Below, in pieces: positions 10,563 through 23,310 of a stretch of 64,000 bases of DNA. The stretch spans positions 496,001 to 560,000 of the forward strand of contig JBAJFG010000126.1 of the NCBI GenBank assembly GCA_037903475.1. The letters run 5' to 3'. This stretch comes from Ancylostoma caninum (Eukaryota > Nematoda > Chromadorea > Rhabditida > Ancylostomatidae). Position numbers and translations under genes: made by a program. The notes beneath the pieces were generated by a model that saw only the letters and a program-made list of their open reading frames with translations, had not been told where the DNA came from and ran no database searches. Each line of letters begins with the position of its first letter. Positions within the stretch are counted from its first letter, which is position 1.

Positions 10563-13500
10563 CAGTGCATTGCAAAGTCACCCATGGTGTGTCGAGGTCA
10601 AACCAGGTTATCTAGTAAAAAAAACGGGAATTCACTAAACCTTAGGGAATTTCTTATGTACGTCAGCTGAAAGCAAATCCAACTGAGTGCGATGTCATGC
10701 AGTAGCAGTGCACATGGCTTTAGACACAAGAAAATTCAGGATGTTGTTTTTTTCCTTTGAGAGAAAGAATACATGTTCCTTCTTCTTCCTTTTCCTTTTC
10801 CCTACTTTTGAGCTCACGGTAGCAGCCCATACCTTTCTAAAACTTTATTTTTCCGTTTTTGCTTAAATCACAATCATGACACACCTCCATGGGCAACACG
10901 CATACCACACAGCCTGCTACTCTTGCTCGTTATGAAGATTATGATGGGATCCAGATGGACACGGGTGGTCGTCCACACAAGGCTGCCTATCCCAATTTTT
11001 CACCTACTCACTGCCGATGGCGACACAACGACAAGGCTCTGTGGTCCTGCTTCAGAAATACACTTGGTACTGGTACGAGACTGTTCCATTGGCTAGGTGG
11101 CGATCCAAGGAGGCAACACTCGCACGACTTCGGGTTATTCCAGCATTCTCTCACAAAACCCTACGAATCAGTTGCTCAAATTGTTGGGAATTATTCTCAG
11201 GCACTTTTTGATGTTCGGCCGTGTCTAATCAAATTCTAATCTCTGTCTGCTCAGGTCTACTTGTGTAGAGAAGCGAGCCCAAAGACATGACAGCACCCTG
11301 ACAAAAGTCCCTGCTGCAAAAGGTCTTTTCTTTCTTCTGCTATCACGCCTAGGACTCTCCTGATCGCCGATATTGCCAAATCTGGTAAGCCGCTACCAAA
11401 CTCATGATTGATCACAGTATTTGGAACAAGATGTGGACATTTTCTCGACTGTGAGGTTTTCTTCACTACATTTGATGAATTCACACAGATTTCAAGAAGA
11501 AAAAAAAGAGTTAAGCAGAACGATAGTGGAAAATTATTCAAATGCGCCGACATTAGAACATGCCTGAGAGTCATTTTCCGCAATTCAAGCTCCCAGTTCA
11601 CAGGCTTTCACGGGAAACTGCTGAAATAACCCAGTGTGGAACGAGTACTGCCTTCTTTGAAGCTTATCGATGCGGATATCCTCAGAATCCACATAAGAAG
11701 CGATAGTGACAGTGTGGAATGCATGAGGTCCATGGAAGCTCACAAAATTACTCAAGTTTTAGCTTTGATCACGCAACTAATAAACCTGTTAAAACATCGA
11801 GGCGTTTCATGCGAATTAGGCAGAAGCAAAAAATTTTAAAAATCTAGGGTTGCTACCACGAGCTCAAAAGTAGGGTCGCAACGTTAATCAAGATGCTAAT
11901 CACATTAGTACTAGAGAAGAAATTCCACGACTCCCAGAAAAGCCGGAGAAGGAAAGGTTGAGAGGTGTCCCGTAATTTTGAAACGCACAGTATGACACAT
12001 GATATTCCCGTAGTGTTTTGAAAAATAAGTATTCGTTAGAATTCAGCAAAAATTCTGTGAATTTTGTTTGCTTTCCTACGAATTTTAGACAATCTTCAAA
12101 AATGCAAAGTCGTTCAGCCAAGTCATCGAGAAGCTAAGGTTGAACTGCAGAGCACGGATTATGAGAATGCTTTGACCGTTTTTTTTTATTTGGATGGTCT
12201 CAACCAAAAGCTCACCCGGCTTTTCATGGCTGTAGCCAAATGTCAGGAATTTCTGCCACACGGCAAATTTCTCCACCACTATTGGCTGATTCCGATTAGA
12301 TACTTGAGACATCCACTGAAGTAGAAATGTGACCAAGTGGGATGCGCTGACAGGCACCTCATACCGCGGTCCATGCGCAGTAAATTGCTTGCGTTTGTGG
12401 ACTGGTCGCCAGCGATTCTCATCCCTACTGAGCATGCTGATTTGACAGTGTTTATGAGAAATTTCCTGTAACCACGAGGCTTGCTCCTTAATTTTCGAGC
12501 TCAGCTTCCTTTCCAGTACAGTAAGGCCCCATGGAATAAATCCCAACCATCCCCTGTTCACTTTCAGTGGAATCTCAATTGAAGAGGAGTCAAGTGGTAG
12601 GAAAGAAACGGAGCTTGGGTATCCTTCTTCTTTCCTTTCCTGTTTTGCTAAAGTCGGAGACATCGCCCATGTATGCGAAGGCCTTTCACTCATTGTTGCT
12701 GCTGGTGGCACATAATTCGATCCTCTGCGCATAAGACTGCTTTGTTAATGTCATTAATTCATGTGATTAGACATGGATTGAAGTAGCAGCTGGTGAGAAT
12801 ACTTGATCTGATTCAAACACTCTTGCAAGGGATCAAACTGCCCGGAATGATACATTCATGATGGAAATATTATTTTAGAAGCGAAAAGGCATGTGAATGA
12901 GGATCCCAGGAGGTAGAGTGCAAAATTAGACATCGCCGAACTAAGCCGTGGAAATTTCCTCTCCGTCTGTCTCTCACTCGCATCCGGCTGGATTTAGTTA
13001 CAGAGGCAAAGAGATCGTGTTGCTGCAATCAGACATCCTCCCGATAATCCCGCACATTTCTGGAAACTGAAAAAAACCTCCGTGCACCCTGAATTGAATG
13101 GAGTTAATGGGGCAAATCTCTAACTTCGTATATTCCTTAATAACACTGATGTGGGCGTGAGTATCTCTGGAGAGTTTCAAGTGCAAGCGAAAGAAGTGAC
13201 TCGTAGGCTAAGAGGCCTCCTTTAGAGACGGCATCCGTCGGAATTTTCTCTCCAAATTTATATAACACTAATATGTAACACTAATGAAACACATCTTCTT
13301 CATAAAAAATGAAAAAGGAACACAAAGGATGTTGACTCATCTGCGAAGTTTTTTTTTCTGCTATCCCATGCAGCAGATGACGAAGCGCCAGGCTCGCTCA
13401 CTTGCACAACCCTGTATGATGTTCTCCTGGTAGAATCCACGAACGCCAAGGATTGCAGGTTCAAACGTGCGAAAACAGTACACTGACTGAGTTGATTTAT

Positions 13501-13660
13501 TCGTATCATTAAATGTATATAATTTATGTGTTGCCCACCATTTACTAGTTGGAACTGATTTCTATGTCTCTCGGTACACCGAAATGTGGTAACGTTGCGA
13601 AAAGGGAAATTTTGGTGGTTGCCGCCCTCAAGCGATCCTTGTCATATCTGTGGTATACTT
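10563..13660. other. Mostly unassigned stretch with scattered open frames
   Basis: Apart from the minus frame at 12085-12732, described separately, the region shows only short frames. The plus frame 10889-11239 (116 codons) overlaps a second plus frame at 11017-11211 in another phase. Neither has a recognisable motif, and this could be an eroded retroelement. No RNA gene or terminal repeat was found. Confidence 0.35.
12085..12732 (-). CDS. Hypothetical open frame of 215 codons
   Basis: This is the longest minus frame in the first 33 kb that is not made of tandem repeats. The product would be mixed and moderately basic, with a Trp/Arg-rich centre (ENRWRPVHKRKQF) and a hydrophobic C-terminal third. 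I see no signal peptide, transmembrane helix or known family motif. No partner exon with matching phase is evident, and the frame starts at an ATG without a clear trans-splice acceptor. It may be one exon of a gene or a chance frame. I do not assign a function. Confidence 0.25.
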   Translation of the reverse strand: MRRGSNYVPPAATMSERPSHTWAMSPTLAKQERKEEGYPSSVSFLPLDSSSIEIPLKVNRGWLGFIPWGLTVLERKLSSKIKEQASWLQEISHKHCQISMLSRDENRWRPVHKRKQFTAHGPRYEVPVSASHLVTFLLQWMSQVSNRNQPIVVEKFAVWQKFLTFGYSHEKPGELLVETIQIKKNGQSILIIRALQFNLSFSMTWLNDFAFLKIV

Positions 13661-13801
13661 CTCTGATAACTGTGCAACACAAACACAGCCCTAACGGCTT
13701 AATGTGTCGAGTAAAAACCATAGCAGCAACTGCTCCCACTTGTTGCCATCCTCGACGCATTACGCAGCTCCAACTGCGTTCGTACTGCACAGTTATCGGA
13801 G
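13661..13801. mobile_element. Foldback MITE, short member of the 55.8-kb family
   Basis: Ends CTCTGATAACTGTGCA and TGCACAGTTATCGGAG are inverted copies. The inner parts (AGCAGCAACTG, GTTGCCATCCTC, CATTACGC) match the 259-bp palindromic element at 55761-56019. This copy is about 141 bp, so it appears internally deleted. Confidence 0.75.
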
Positions 13802-14389
13802 TTAGAAGCACATCCATTACCAGAGTGGTTAACAGCAGTCACGATTGACCTACCTATTGACCTTGGCGAGAACTCTTATGCCCTGTGATGCCCTCCTGGA
13901 GCCGCGAGACACATCCGGTGCCCTGAGCTCTTTGTTTTCTGCTTTGCTTGTTATCGGCCTGTTTTCCGGAACGTATTGCGGCTCTTGTGTCCCAATATGA
14001 ACCACTTCTTCATTGCAACAAAGATAATTTGAAAGTTCCTAAGAACATAATGTATTCGAGGTGAACCAAAACCTTTCTTGTCCGTTCTTGCCCAACAAGC
14101 CGCTGTCAGAGATCACCTTTATTACACGCGAATGACTTTATAGCTTCCTGATCCTGCCATCGTTAAGGATACCTACATTTAGATACCGAGATGGCTCTTC
14201 GTTATTTGTTTTGTAGGCACCAGCATCGTTTCTAGTACATTCGCTTTCTCGCCTTTGTGAACCAGAAGCACAATGGACGATGTTGTCGGAAATTGTGAAT
14301 GGATTCCAACTGAGCGTCGAAGGTTGCCACACGTAGGCAAAAGTGCCACCAGGGAAGGGCAACTTTGATGCCAGCATGTGGGTTGGATT

Positions 14390-15985
14390 ACTACCGGGCC
14401 CGGTCCCATACCCCCTCACACGCGGACATACGTGCGATCACTAATAAAATAAATTGCGCCGAGCATCTAGCATGCGTGGCGCATATATTTTTTACATAGT
14501 TGCACGTCGTTCTATTCTTACGGATTTGTAGGTGTGAGCAGACACATTCTCGGGGTAGGTATCATTGTGGCGGGAAACGAAGCGGAGACTTCCCGCCCAT
14601 CGTGATCAACTCGTCCTCAGTGGCATTCAAATTCTGCATAGTCAGGTGGGTTGCGGGACATCTAATACCCAACTTAGTGGAGGGCGTGGCAGGCCAGATT
14701 CAAGCAGCTGGCAGTACGAATGAGGAACGATTACAAAACATTTGATGACAGAATTCTACTCAGATAAGCTTAGAGCTTCCAGCAGGACAGACAGGGCAGA
14801 TCGAATCAGAAGACCTGCAGCAGAAGAAGTTAAGCTTGCGGTCATCTGTCGAATCTCCGCTGCGGTCCTTTTGGATCGATTAGGCCTGGTGATCCTTCAG
14901 CATACTGCTCTGAATGGGACTCAAAATAATTTACAGTCTTACGATATCCATAAAACTCTTCTAAGGCTTCTCCAAGACCTGACACCCTTTCACTGAACAA
15001 TTAGAATGCCTCCCAACGTTGCTTCCTGCAGAGGATCCTAGATAGGATCACTCCCAGCGCCCGCCGCGATTGGTCAGAAACGAGGCTGGGTATTAGATGT
15101 CCGTAAACGAGTCAGGTGTAGTGGGATCGTGCGAAGGGAACGAACCAATCTTTCTGGGCGGGAGCAGGATTTGAACGAAACAATCGCAGAACCATATCAC
15201 GCCCCGTTTTCCCTCGCGATGAGACATACCTACATTCGCGTTTTCAGCCATCGAGAGTGTAGTGGCCTATGACTAGGAGGACGTCTGAGTTCAGGAAACA
15301 GTGGAGTTTTTGCACTTTGACACTGTCTCGTGGTTGGTTCAGATTAACGAAGCTGGGCGTGCACGATTCACGTGTAAGCACGTGATGTAGTAATGGACCA
15401 AATGCATTCTTCGTAAACATCCCGTTTTCAAAGCAATGGCTTCGTCAGAAATTTGAGCCCGCAACACGCTCCTAGGTTTGCACTATTGTTTCGGATGGAT
15501 TTCCTCACATTTTTCATTCCCACAAAGTTTTTATTTCACGTACAAAGAGTCAGTTACTTCTTCAATCAGCAACAATTTTGCAGAAACGTGGTTTGCACGA
15601 AACCACCTACTTTTTATTTTCTTTATTGCAATTTCCGTGTAAAAGCAATCATTCTCAATAGTTTGGAGTTAAGTGAGGAAAGAACGCAAAGCTTTTGCTA
15701 GTTAAATGCTGTTTTTCTATTGATGTCGTAAGAATAGCTATCGTAAAAGAAATAGATGTAGTAGGAAATAGGCAATAGCTGTCGTAAGAAGTCAACTTCC
15801 ATCCAGGTGACAAATCCCCTCATCATATTGAACGATTTTCTTCTACCATCAGCTGGAATAGCAAGCGTGCCTTTTAATGGCCCGGAAGTTCAGCGACCCA
15901 CGATTCCATCTCACCCACGAGACAAGCAAGTGTTGAACCAAACTAGGAAATTGGTATAAAACTGATCTTGGATTTGGTGTTGGCT
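14390..15985. repeat. Block C duplication, copy 1
   Basis: This stretch aligns with 24285-25900. Shared landmarks in the same order are ACGGATTTGTAGGTGTGAGC, the GAGAATGTAGTGGCCT-like block, CGACACTGTCTCG, GGGCGTGCAC, TTGCACTATTGTTTCG, AAGAGTCAGTTACT and AATCCCCTCATTATATTGAA. No gene was recognised in either copy. A C run of 15 or more bases lies at about 16006-16020, just beyond. The second copy has an extra 0.74 kb near 24.55-25.28 kb. Confidence 0.8.
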
Positions 15986-16127
15986 CCTACATACATAGGA
16001 ACCCCTCCCCCCCCCCCCCCGACTTCGCATCCTTTCCTGCGATTTATCACATTCGATTATCTTACATATTCTGGAACATTACCAATCTAACCAGCAAGGT
16101 CTCCCACAAGGATTCTTTTTACTTGGA

Positions 16128-16290
16128 ACGAATTGCCTTTTTCCCACAAATAAAAAATTCCTTTTTGCAGTAGAGAATAGCATATGTTCGGTTAGCTCTC
16201 AATTTTTTACGAATTGCCTTTTTCCCACAAATAAAAAAATCCTTTTTTGCAGTGGAGAGTAGCATATGTTCGGTTAGCTCTCAATTTTTT
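16128..16290. repeat. 81-bp direct tandem duplication
   Basis: Two consecutive near-identical units begin ACGAATTGCCTTTTTCCCAC and end GGTTAGCTCTCAATTTTTT. They differ by a few bases, so this is a recent local duplication. Confidence 0.9.
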
Positions 16291-16388
16291 ATTTCCATTT
16301 TTGATCCGTTGATGTTGTATTGCTCTACCATTCGTGAGAAATGATAAGCCGAGGTAATATCGGCTAATAATACTCAGCTAAATTTATT

Positions 16389-16928
16389 CTAGCCTTGTGA
16401 ATGTCGCGCCGTGCCCGACTCTGCCCTGTGGCGGGGTCCCGCCGCGCAGGCCTGGCGCACGGTAGTTCCCACGCTGATTCGCGTGCGGACGGCGCGGCGC
16501 GGCTGATTTTCGAATTCAGTGGCTGCTGTGCTGTCGCGCCGGACGGTTGGGTTCTCCGGTGCTCTCGCGTCGTTCGTTCTATCTGTGTCGTTCGTGATAA
16601 TACCATTTGGAGTAGAAGGTCCTCCTCCGGCATACCATCGCCGTGTCCCGTGAGCAACACCATCTACCATTTCGTTGTTGAGCTGGCCCCTGATACTATT
16701 TCGTTGTACATCATTATTGATTGCTGTGTATTGATGTCGTGTATATTCGCTACCATAAACCATCATCCATATCGTGTTCTGTTGTGTAGTAATATGTCGT
16801 TGTTCATATCCTACTTGTTCAGCACCATTGTGGGCGGGGCTGGGGTTGGGGGCGCAGCGTAGGGACCTTGTGAGGGAGACGCACGAATCAATTGGATTAT
16901 CACATCCAGAGTTTCCAAAAATATTCAC
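16389..16928 (-). other. GC-rich island with overlapping long frames on both strands
   Basis: The GC content is clearly above that of the flanks, especially in 16400-16560 (repeated GCGCGCC/GCGGAC motifs). A 179-codon minus frame covers the whole island and a 153-codon plus frame (16401-16862) lies opposite it. The minus product would be hydrophilic and rich in Asn, Thr and Arg, with no known motif. It could be a promoter-proximal island, a retroelement leader or a coding exon. I cannot decide, and give low weight to either frame as a gene. Confidence 0.3.
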
Positions 16929-17936
16929 TAATATTCAGTCGTCCACTCGTTCTTGAGACAAGCTCTTACAGGTTCGACGAGACCTAAGTAAAGTAGTGCA
17001 AAGTGGTCAGAGCTCCGAAGTTTTTCACAATGTGAATGCAAATGGAGGAGGTCTCTTCACATCCGCAATGTTCACGGCAAGCACAGAACACTTGACAGAA
17101 ACTCCTAATTTCTATGGTGCGGAATTGAACTCGGGAGCCACCATCACATGTGTTATGCTACAACAACTGGCACCGTTCAGAAGGCTCGCCACTGCAACTA
17201 GGACAAAAAAATCGATAGTCTCTAGAACTCACCATCTTCATAGGGAACATGCGCATTCATAAAGTTTCTTTTGGAGTGCGTAGGTATCGACTGCTCCAGT
17301 GCTATTTCACGCCTGCTATCTCTATGTTTATCTCTCCATAACTGGCTCTGCAAATGGAGGTTCCCATTCTCCAACAGCATTATTTTCCTTTGTGTTCTCA
17401 CTGTTCATTTCCTTGGTTTTTGTTGCGTAAGGTTTGCAACGATATTGAACTTAACAACGATTTAATTGCGAAGTAGACTTGGATTCAGAAATTGCATGAC
17501 GATAGCGTACTTTTTCTTGCAATGTGATTTCCCACGAGGAAATTATGCAGAACAATGTGTTTTCTCGTTAGCAGGTGAATTAGTGGTAAATGTCGAAGGT
17601 AGCGTAGTTTTTAGATACAGGCTTTCTCAAACGCTTCGTTTTTGTGACAGTTCCGTTTTTTTTTCTTCCTTTTGAGAGCGATTCTAAAAATCCTTCACAC
17701 CTCAGAGCTGCTTCCGTTTGTAATGGAACAAACGCTGTTTTCCCGGCTCAACAATAGAGCACGAAAAAAAAACTTGGCACGAGATCTCGCTGCAGGCTTC
17801 CGGAGGGAGGAAATCGTTTATGGAATCGCCTGCAGTACATGTTGGTGCCCTTCCTTTCTGTTTGATGACATACTACAGACGGAAGAAAGGTGTTGAAGAG
17901 CTTCTCAGACAACTTGAAGTATGTGGAAAAGGCTGT

Positions 17937-20900
17937 TTACTCAACTAATACAGGTGTATTCCACACAAGAAAATGCCTACAGATGATGATTTAATGAAGC
18001 ATCGTGGTCGTAAACGCATGACTAATCTCCATTTCAAGAGTATGAAACTCACATGTTCCAAATTGGGTAAAGCATGATGATCGCAACGGTATACAAGAGA
18101 TTCGATAAATCTTTCAAGGACTCCAACTGCACCGCGAAGGGGGATAACCACCGTGGCTACGAAGAAGCAAATTTCTATTGCCACCATGATAATAACCTGA
18201 AATTGGACTTTATAAATTTTACAGGCATTTAGTCGATTCAATGAAGCGAACTCTGATGACCACTTCAAATGACTTAGACTACATTTATATAATTTTTTTC
18301 ACAAATAAAGTGATTTGTGAAGATACTTAATAGTGGTGACATTTTTTCTTATTTTCTCATTGGCGCGATGTGGCAGTGTTATCACTTAGTTTTTGTAGAG
18401 TAATATTATGTTATTATATTCTCGATGCATTAAATATAGAATAAATATTATATCTCAGTTTGTAACAATATATGATTCCTCAGTCGCAGTTTTGCTCCCT
18501 CTATAATTTTTTTTGAAAAGCGCAAATGCGCAGCAACGAATCGAAGACCCGACTAAACACCGCAATCTTCCCGTGAGTATGCTTACTATTTTGATTCGCT
18601 CTGTACATTTTTCGACATTCTGTGTTTGTTACATTTGGGAAAAGGGTTTCGACGGAATTTCTGAATGATACAAGAAGTGTCTTCACAAAGTGTAGATAAG
18701 AATACACACGAAAGCATGAATAGAGGCAGTGAAGGGAGGGAGAGGGGGGGGAGGGAATAGGCGGGTAGAGGAAATGAAGTTCCAAAGTTGCGAAAAGGAT
18801 GAAAGATTCTCACATCAACTTATTTTTCTCATCATATAATTTCTAATAATTCACTTATTATTATCCAAACTCAGGATGATTTCCCAAATATCTTCACGTT
18901 TGAAACGAACGTATGCTCTGCTGAACTTGCGAAAAAAAAAAGCTGAAAGCCAAGACTCCGGCTTATCCCCCCCACCATCCATATGTATGCCCACGACTCG
19001 ATAAATTAAATCGTACTTTGAAGAGCTTTTGCACTGAGCACATTCTCTGGACTTGTTCTGTAGAGTACTTGAGTGCGCTGTTTTTATGTCGGCTTCTGAG
19101 ATTTTGTACCGTCGAAGTAGACAGCTTCACCAAGCAAAGAGCAGCATTTACGTGAATTTTCACCTGATAAGAGATTGTAGTGGGATTTGAACGAGTACTA
19201 CGAGTCCTAGTGCCCCCGGATTTCTCTCGATGCCAGGAGAACGTGAATGCTGCACGAAATTATTCTGGAAGACTACGAATGCTTCCAAGATCTCATCACT
19301 GAAACCGAGTTGCGACGGTACGAGAGGAAAAGACTCGTGCAGGATCTGCTGTGTTATTTTACACCGAGAACCGCAGCGAGCTACCACTTTGTGCTAAACT
19401 AACATTCAGCCATTAGACTTAGCAAGAACTCTGCAGGGCGCACAAAGAAGCAGTTAAATATTCGAGTACACTCTCTGAAAATTTGTCCACAACTACGTAT
19501 GAGCAATGGAATTGCACAAAGTACATGAAGATTACCATTGCATGGTCTAGAAATGATGCATTAATTCATGCATGCTCATAAACTCTAGCAGGACAAAGAA
19601 GGAGCAATGCAATCCTATTTGATCTTTAGCCACTTCGCCTTAGAGCCTACATTTTAACAGAACACTCAGGAAACCACGTAACCCACAAGGAATGTTTTGG
19701 GTTTGTACCTTACCCGGCAACGAGCAGCCACTCCAACTGTTGTTTTCAAATCTCCATCAGTCACGATACTCAATGTTCTTTGAGCTGTAGGAAAAGTAGA
19801 TAAATTGATAGGTAAACCAGGAACCTTCTAGAAAATTCGAATACTGGAAGAAAAAGATACCCAGCAGCAATTTTTATCTACTCTCTAGGGCTCGGATGCG
19901 TCATAGGAGGTGGATAGCCAGATTCCAATGGGTCACCCTCTTTCATCTGACCATTCGAAACTTCAACTTTCAAACTTCGGAAGAAATCAAATTTTCGGAC
20001 TCTAATATAAATCTAATATGATATGAACCGTATAAAATCTCTCTAACTCGCCCGAAAACCAACGTTCGATCGACATCTTTCACCCTCCGTGCTGGCAGTT
20101 CCTACCTGAAAATAACAACAAACTTCCCTTCAGGACTCAATTCAGACGTCGAGTTGGAGGTATTCTGTTTAGATATGGGATTACATAGTTTTTTGGGACC
20201 GATGCCTCATTTTTTAACGTTTGAGTATTCGACTGTTTTTTTTTTCTGTATAACATCCTTAGTTGTACTTAGTTTTTCCTTCTTGTTATGGATACTTGTG
20301 ACGTTTTGCCTTGTGCAAGCGTAATAAACTTATAACCTATAATCGAGTTAAGACGTTATCAAGTCTCAAGTCGATTTGTAAACTTAGCGCACTAAGTCCT
20401 TTAGCATAAAAAACATCGTTTCTCGTTACTAGTTTACACTAGCAAAGGTAAGAAAGCAAATCATCAGATACGGGGAACAGCCAAACAAAGAGTCAACGCC
20501 AATCAGAAGAAGATTTCGGTGCGTGAAGAATGTGACCTTCACAGACTACAAATCAGTGTGAAGAGAGCGCAATAACCTTGTGCGGGATGATATGACTTAA
20601 GACTGGTTAAAATAACTGACAGCTTCCTCTCATGTTAACAGGTGCACTCTCAAACGTTTTTAATATGGTGGTAAAAATTTTTAGAGCTGCATCTCCACCG
20701 GAGCTGCGCAACGCTCACGTGCGAGCGGTGCGGCAAAGATGATCGATAGCATGCTTTCTCTGAGAAGCATTTGCTGAGCTCGTGAGCGCGCCGTTGACTA
20801 TGAAGCAATACTATGTGTGCCACGTTCGTGAAGAAAATCAATGTTCCTTGATCTTCAAGAGGAGGAAAGGTGTGGCTGAAAATCTGTAGTATTAGATGTT

Positions 20901-21975
20901 GATGTACAGTACCGGCCAAAATTATATAGCCTTTTGGAGTGTCCTCCGTTTCCCTCATAACTTCGTTTAGAATGATGCTTCGAAGCTCATATTTTTATGG
21001 GTGTTGTAGACGCTCACATGTAATAGAAACGGGATGACATCGTACCATTCTGTCAGCTAGTTTCCTCTAGGCAAAATAATTACCAAGATTTCAAAATCTG
21101 GGATTTTGCGGCATCCACAATAGATCACAGAATGCATTCTGCGGACTGTATTTTCACAAGAATTGGACTCCTTGTAATAGATTCGACTTACATTCAAATG
21201 GAAACGTGTGCTCTCAGATCATTGATGAAAGCATAGGAAGCAAATTTGAGTTTATTTTAGCAGTAAAGCAACGTAAGAATCTCTGCCAAATTAGCTCAAT
21301 CTTCCTTGGTTACAATGTTAAGTCGGTCACGATGTACCCGGAAGTCCATATCACAAAGTCGCTTTCCTTTCTTTTATGCGAAGCTTTACTCCACCAAAAG
21401 TTATGCAGGAAAATTCAAAAGGCTATATAATTTTGGCCGGTACTGTCAGTTCTCGTGTTTTTTTAAATCGTGATTCATTCGGTGCCACTGCTAATTTCCG
21501 TAGCATGCTCTGTACATACCTTTCCAGATCGCGTAGGGAACTGTGAGAACTTTCGGCAACTAAATTCTTGTACCTAAGGCGCTTTCAGGGCACGATTCTG
21601 AATAATTGAACATCCTCCTCACTTGTATTGTCATCCTTGTTTCATACCTACTATGACCCCCGGACGTTTCACTTGTGAATTTGAGATAAATGAGAAGCAT
21701 GGGGTATACGGTAATAATTAATGCTAAGATACCATAATTACCAAAGTCGTTGAGGCTGAAGAACTGATTCTTGATTCTAAGTTGATAGATGAAATCATTG
21801 CAAAAGTGTCACAAAAATGTGAGATAACACAAACTCACTCGAAAATTATGTACGTATATGGTAGATAAAGGGCTACAAATAGCATGTGTCCAAGCAATAA
21901 GAGATGCCTGGCAAGTTTGTCAGATTCATAACAAGGAAGCTTATGTAGAAAATAAGTATAAGGAAGATGGTCAAA
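17937..21975 (-). pseudogene. Serpentine chemoreceptor pseudogene (paralogue of the 33-49 kb gene)
   Basis: Exons 4 (21839 to about 21975), 5 (21623-21755), 6 (18053-18196) and 7 (17937-17976) of the block B receptor are recognisable with conserved donors (GTGAGT-like) and TTTCAG/TTCTTCAG acceptors. Exon 5 reads open (LNDFGNYGILALIITVYPM). Exon 4 shifts frame midway: FYISFLVMNLTNLPGISY is in one frame and LFVALYLPYTYIIF in another. Exon 6 is 144 rather than 146 bases and lacks two bases after GTCCTT, which shifts the TM7 segment (DLSNLLYTVAIIMLYPIWN). No exons 1-3 were found upstream of 22.0 kb. The locus cannot encode a seven-helix receptor and is a truncated, frameshifted copy. Confidence 0.8.
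20907..21445. mobile_element. Tc1/mariner-like MITE, 539 bp
   Basis: The left end CAGTACCGGCCAAAATTATA and the inverted right end agree over about 30 bases. TA precedes the left end, and TC (probably a mutated TA) follows the right. The CAGT...GGCCAAAA terminus resembles Tc1 ends. The interior has no transposase frame. It sits inside receptor pseudogene intron 5 in block A. Confidence 0.8.
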
Positions 21976-23310
21976 CGAGTATGACGTCATCACCAGCCTG
22001 GAAAAATAGTTGCCGACTTGCTTTTCATCTGAAGCAATCCTACTAAAAGTCAAACCACGTGGTTTACCAAAGCCAACTATTTTATTAGGTTTGCGCTGAC
22101 ACTTTTCAGCTCTCACGCAGGAATGAAAGAATCCTTCGCATCGCCCGATCTCAATAAACTCCGAAAATCAGTGAAGCGCTCTGTATTTTATTGTTGCGGC
22201 AGAAGATGTTCATGTTTTTGTGGCAGGTTGTGTCATAGGCTCGTATGCATGAACATCCCCGCTGGGGAGGGGAGCGGATCAGATATGCAGTCAGGTATTG
22301 GAACAGTTCCAAACGGTGCTCGAGCGATTGTCCATATATTGAATCCTTTGTGGGTCCCCTACATATGTGCAAATGAATCAATGCACCTAATGAAGGAGTT
22401 GTAATTTGAACGAATGGAATCCACAAAAAGTTTCTGCTGTAACGGGTTGGTTTTGGAAAACAATTATTTAACAAAATTTCCATTCGCAACCATTTAGCAA
22501 GGAAATTTTCACAGGAAGTAGTTTTTTTTACAACTATTTCAAGGAAGAGGTCAAAACAACTATCATGCCGGATTTCATCTGCAACTATTAAGCAAGGAAG
22601 TGGCGAAAAATAGTATTTTACCAGAGGTTCTGGGTGCTCAAGCGTTCTGTTCATGATACACATGTACTTGATGTTGCCGTAGGATCTGTGGTTCGCTCAG
22701 GTCGTAATGGAATGGGTGTGCTCGGCGTTTGTCAGTTGGTCGGTGCATAACAGGTCATGTACGCAGTTCACGCTCCTTTATGAAGATTCCCTACAAGGGT
22801 CCAATACACATAGAAGAGCGTCTCCGTTATCTGATACACTTACCTTTCTACTCGCTCTTCTTCACGCTGCCCATCAGGTATGAGCGGAATTCTGGTTTTA
22901 GGAGATCGAAAGTTCCTGAATTTTGGCCGTCAGACGAGCCTCTGATTTCCAGATTTCTGGAGGATCGGTAGCAGTTGTAGTCGTCATTGTCGGTAGCAAT
23001 GCCAATTCATACGGGCCGCTTTTAACACTCAAAATTTTGCCAGATTTAGAAATTTCTCCGAGTTCCGAATTCCGGTCTTACGCAGCACTTTCGCTCATCC
23101 CTCCTACACATTCCTCATCAATTGGGTCTTCGTTCTCTTCATTTGATTCAACGATTTACAGCAATAAGAATACGTGAGATCTAAATGTATTTCTTATAGT
23201 AGTCAACGCAAATGTTAGAAAATTATTACTGCGCTATCGACCGCAGAGTGCAGCATCTAACAGAATCAGTTTTCAAAACAATACCTTCATCACCTTCTAT
23301 TTTATTGTCA
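21976..23310. other. Unassigned stretch
   Basis: The largest frame is minus 22151-22663 (170 codons). It has no recognised motif and does not resemble missing receptor exons 1-3. Plus frames at 22729-23177 are short and overlap in different phases. I see no RNA gene or terminal repeat. Confidence 0.35.

Larger units (their letters stand above)
17430..21980. repeat. Block A: decayed paralogue of block B
   Basis: Block A aligns collinearly with 32830-34030 and then 44110-48180. Landmarks are the GGGAAATTATGCAGAA-type segment, the receptor exons 7 and 6, AGTGTCTTCACAAAGTG, TTTGCACTGAG, GAGAACCGCAGCG, GTCACCCTCTTT, CCAAACAAAGA, GCACTCTCAAAC, GAGCTCG and receptor exons 5 and 4. Copy B is about 10.7 kb longer between the same landmarks because of insertions. 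Divergence is high, so the duplication is not recent. Confidence 0.85.

Noticed and set aside
22151..22663. Missing exons 1-3 of the block A receptor in the 170-codon minus frame
   Set aside because: The translation has no transmembrane segments matching block B exons 1-3 and no HR...P motif.
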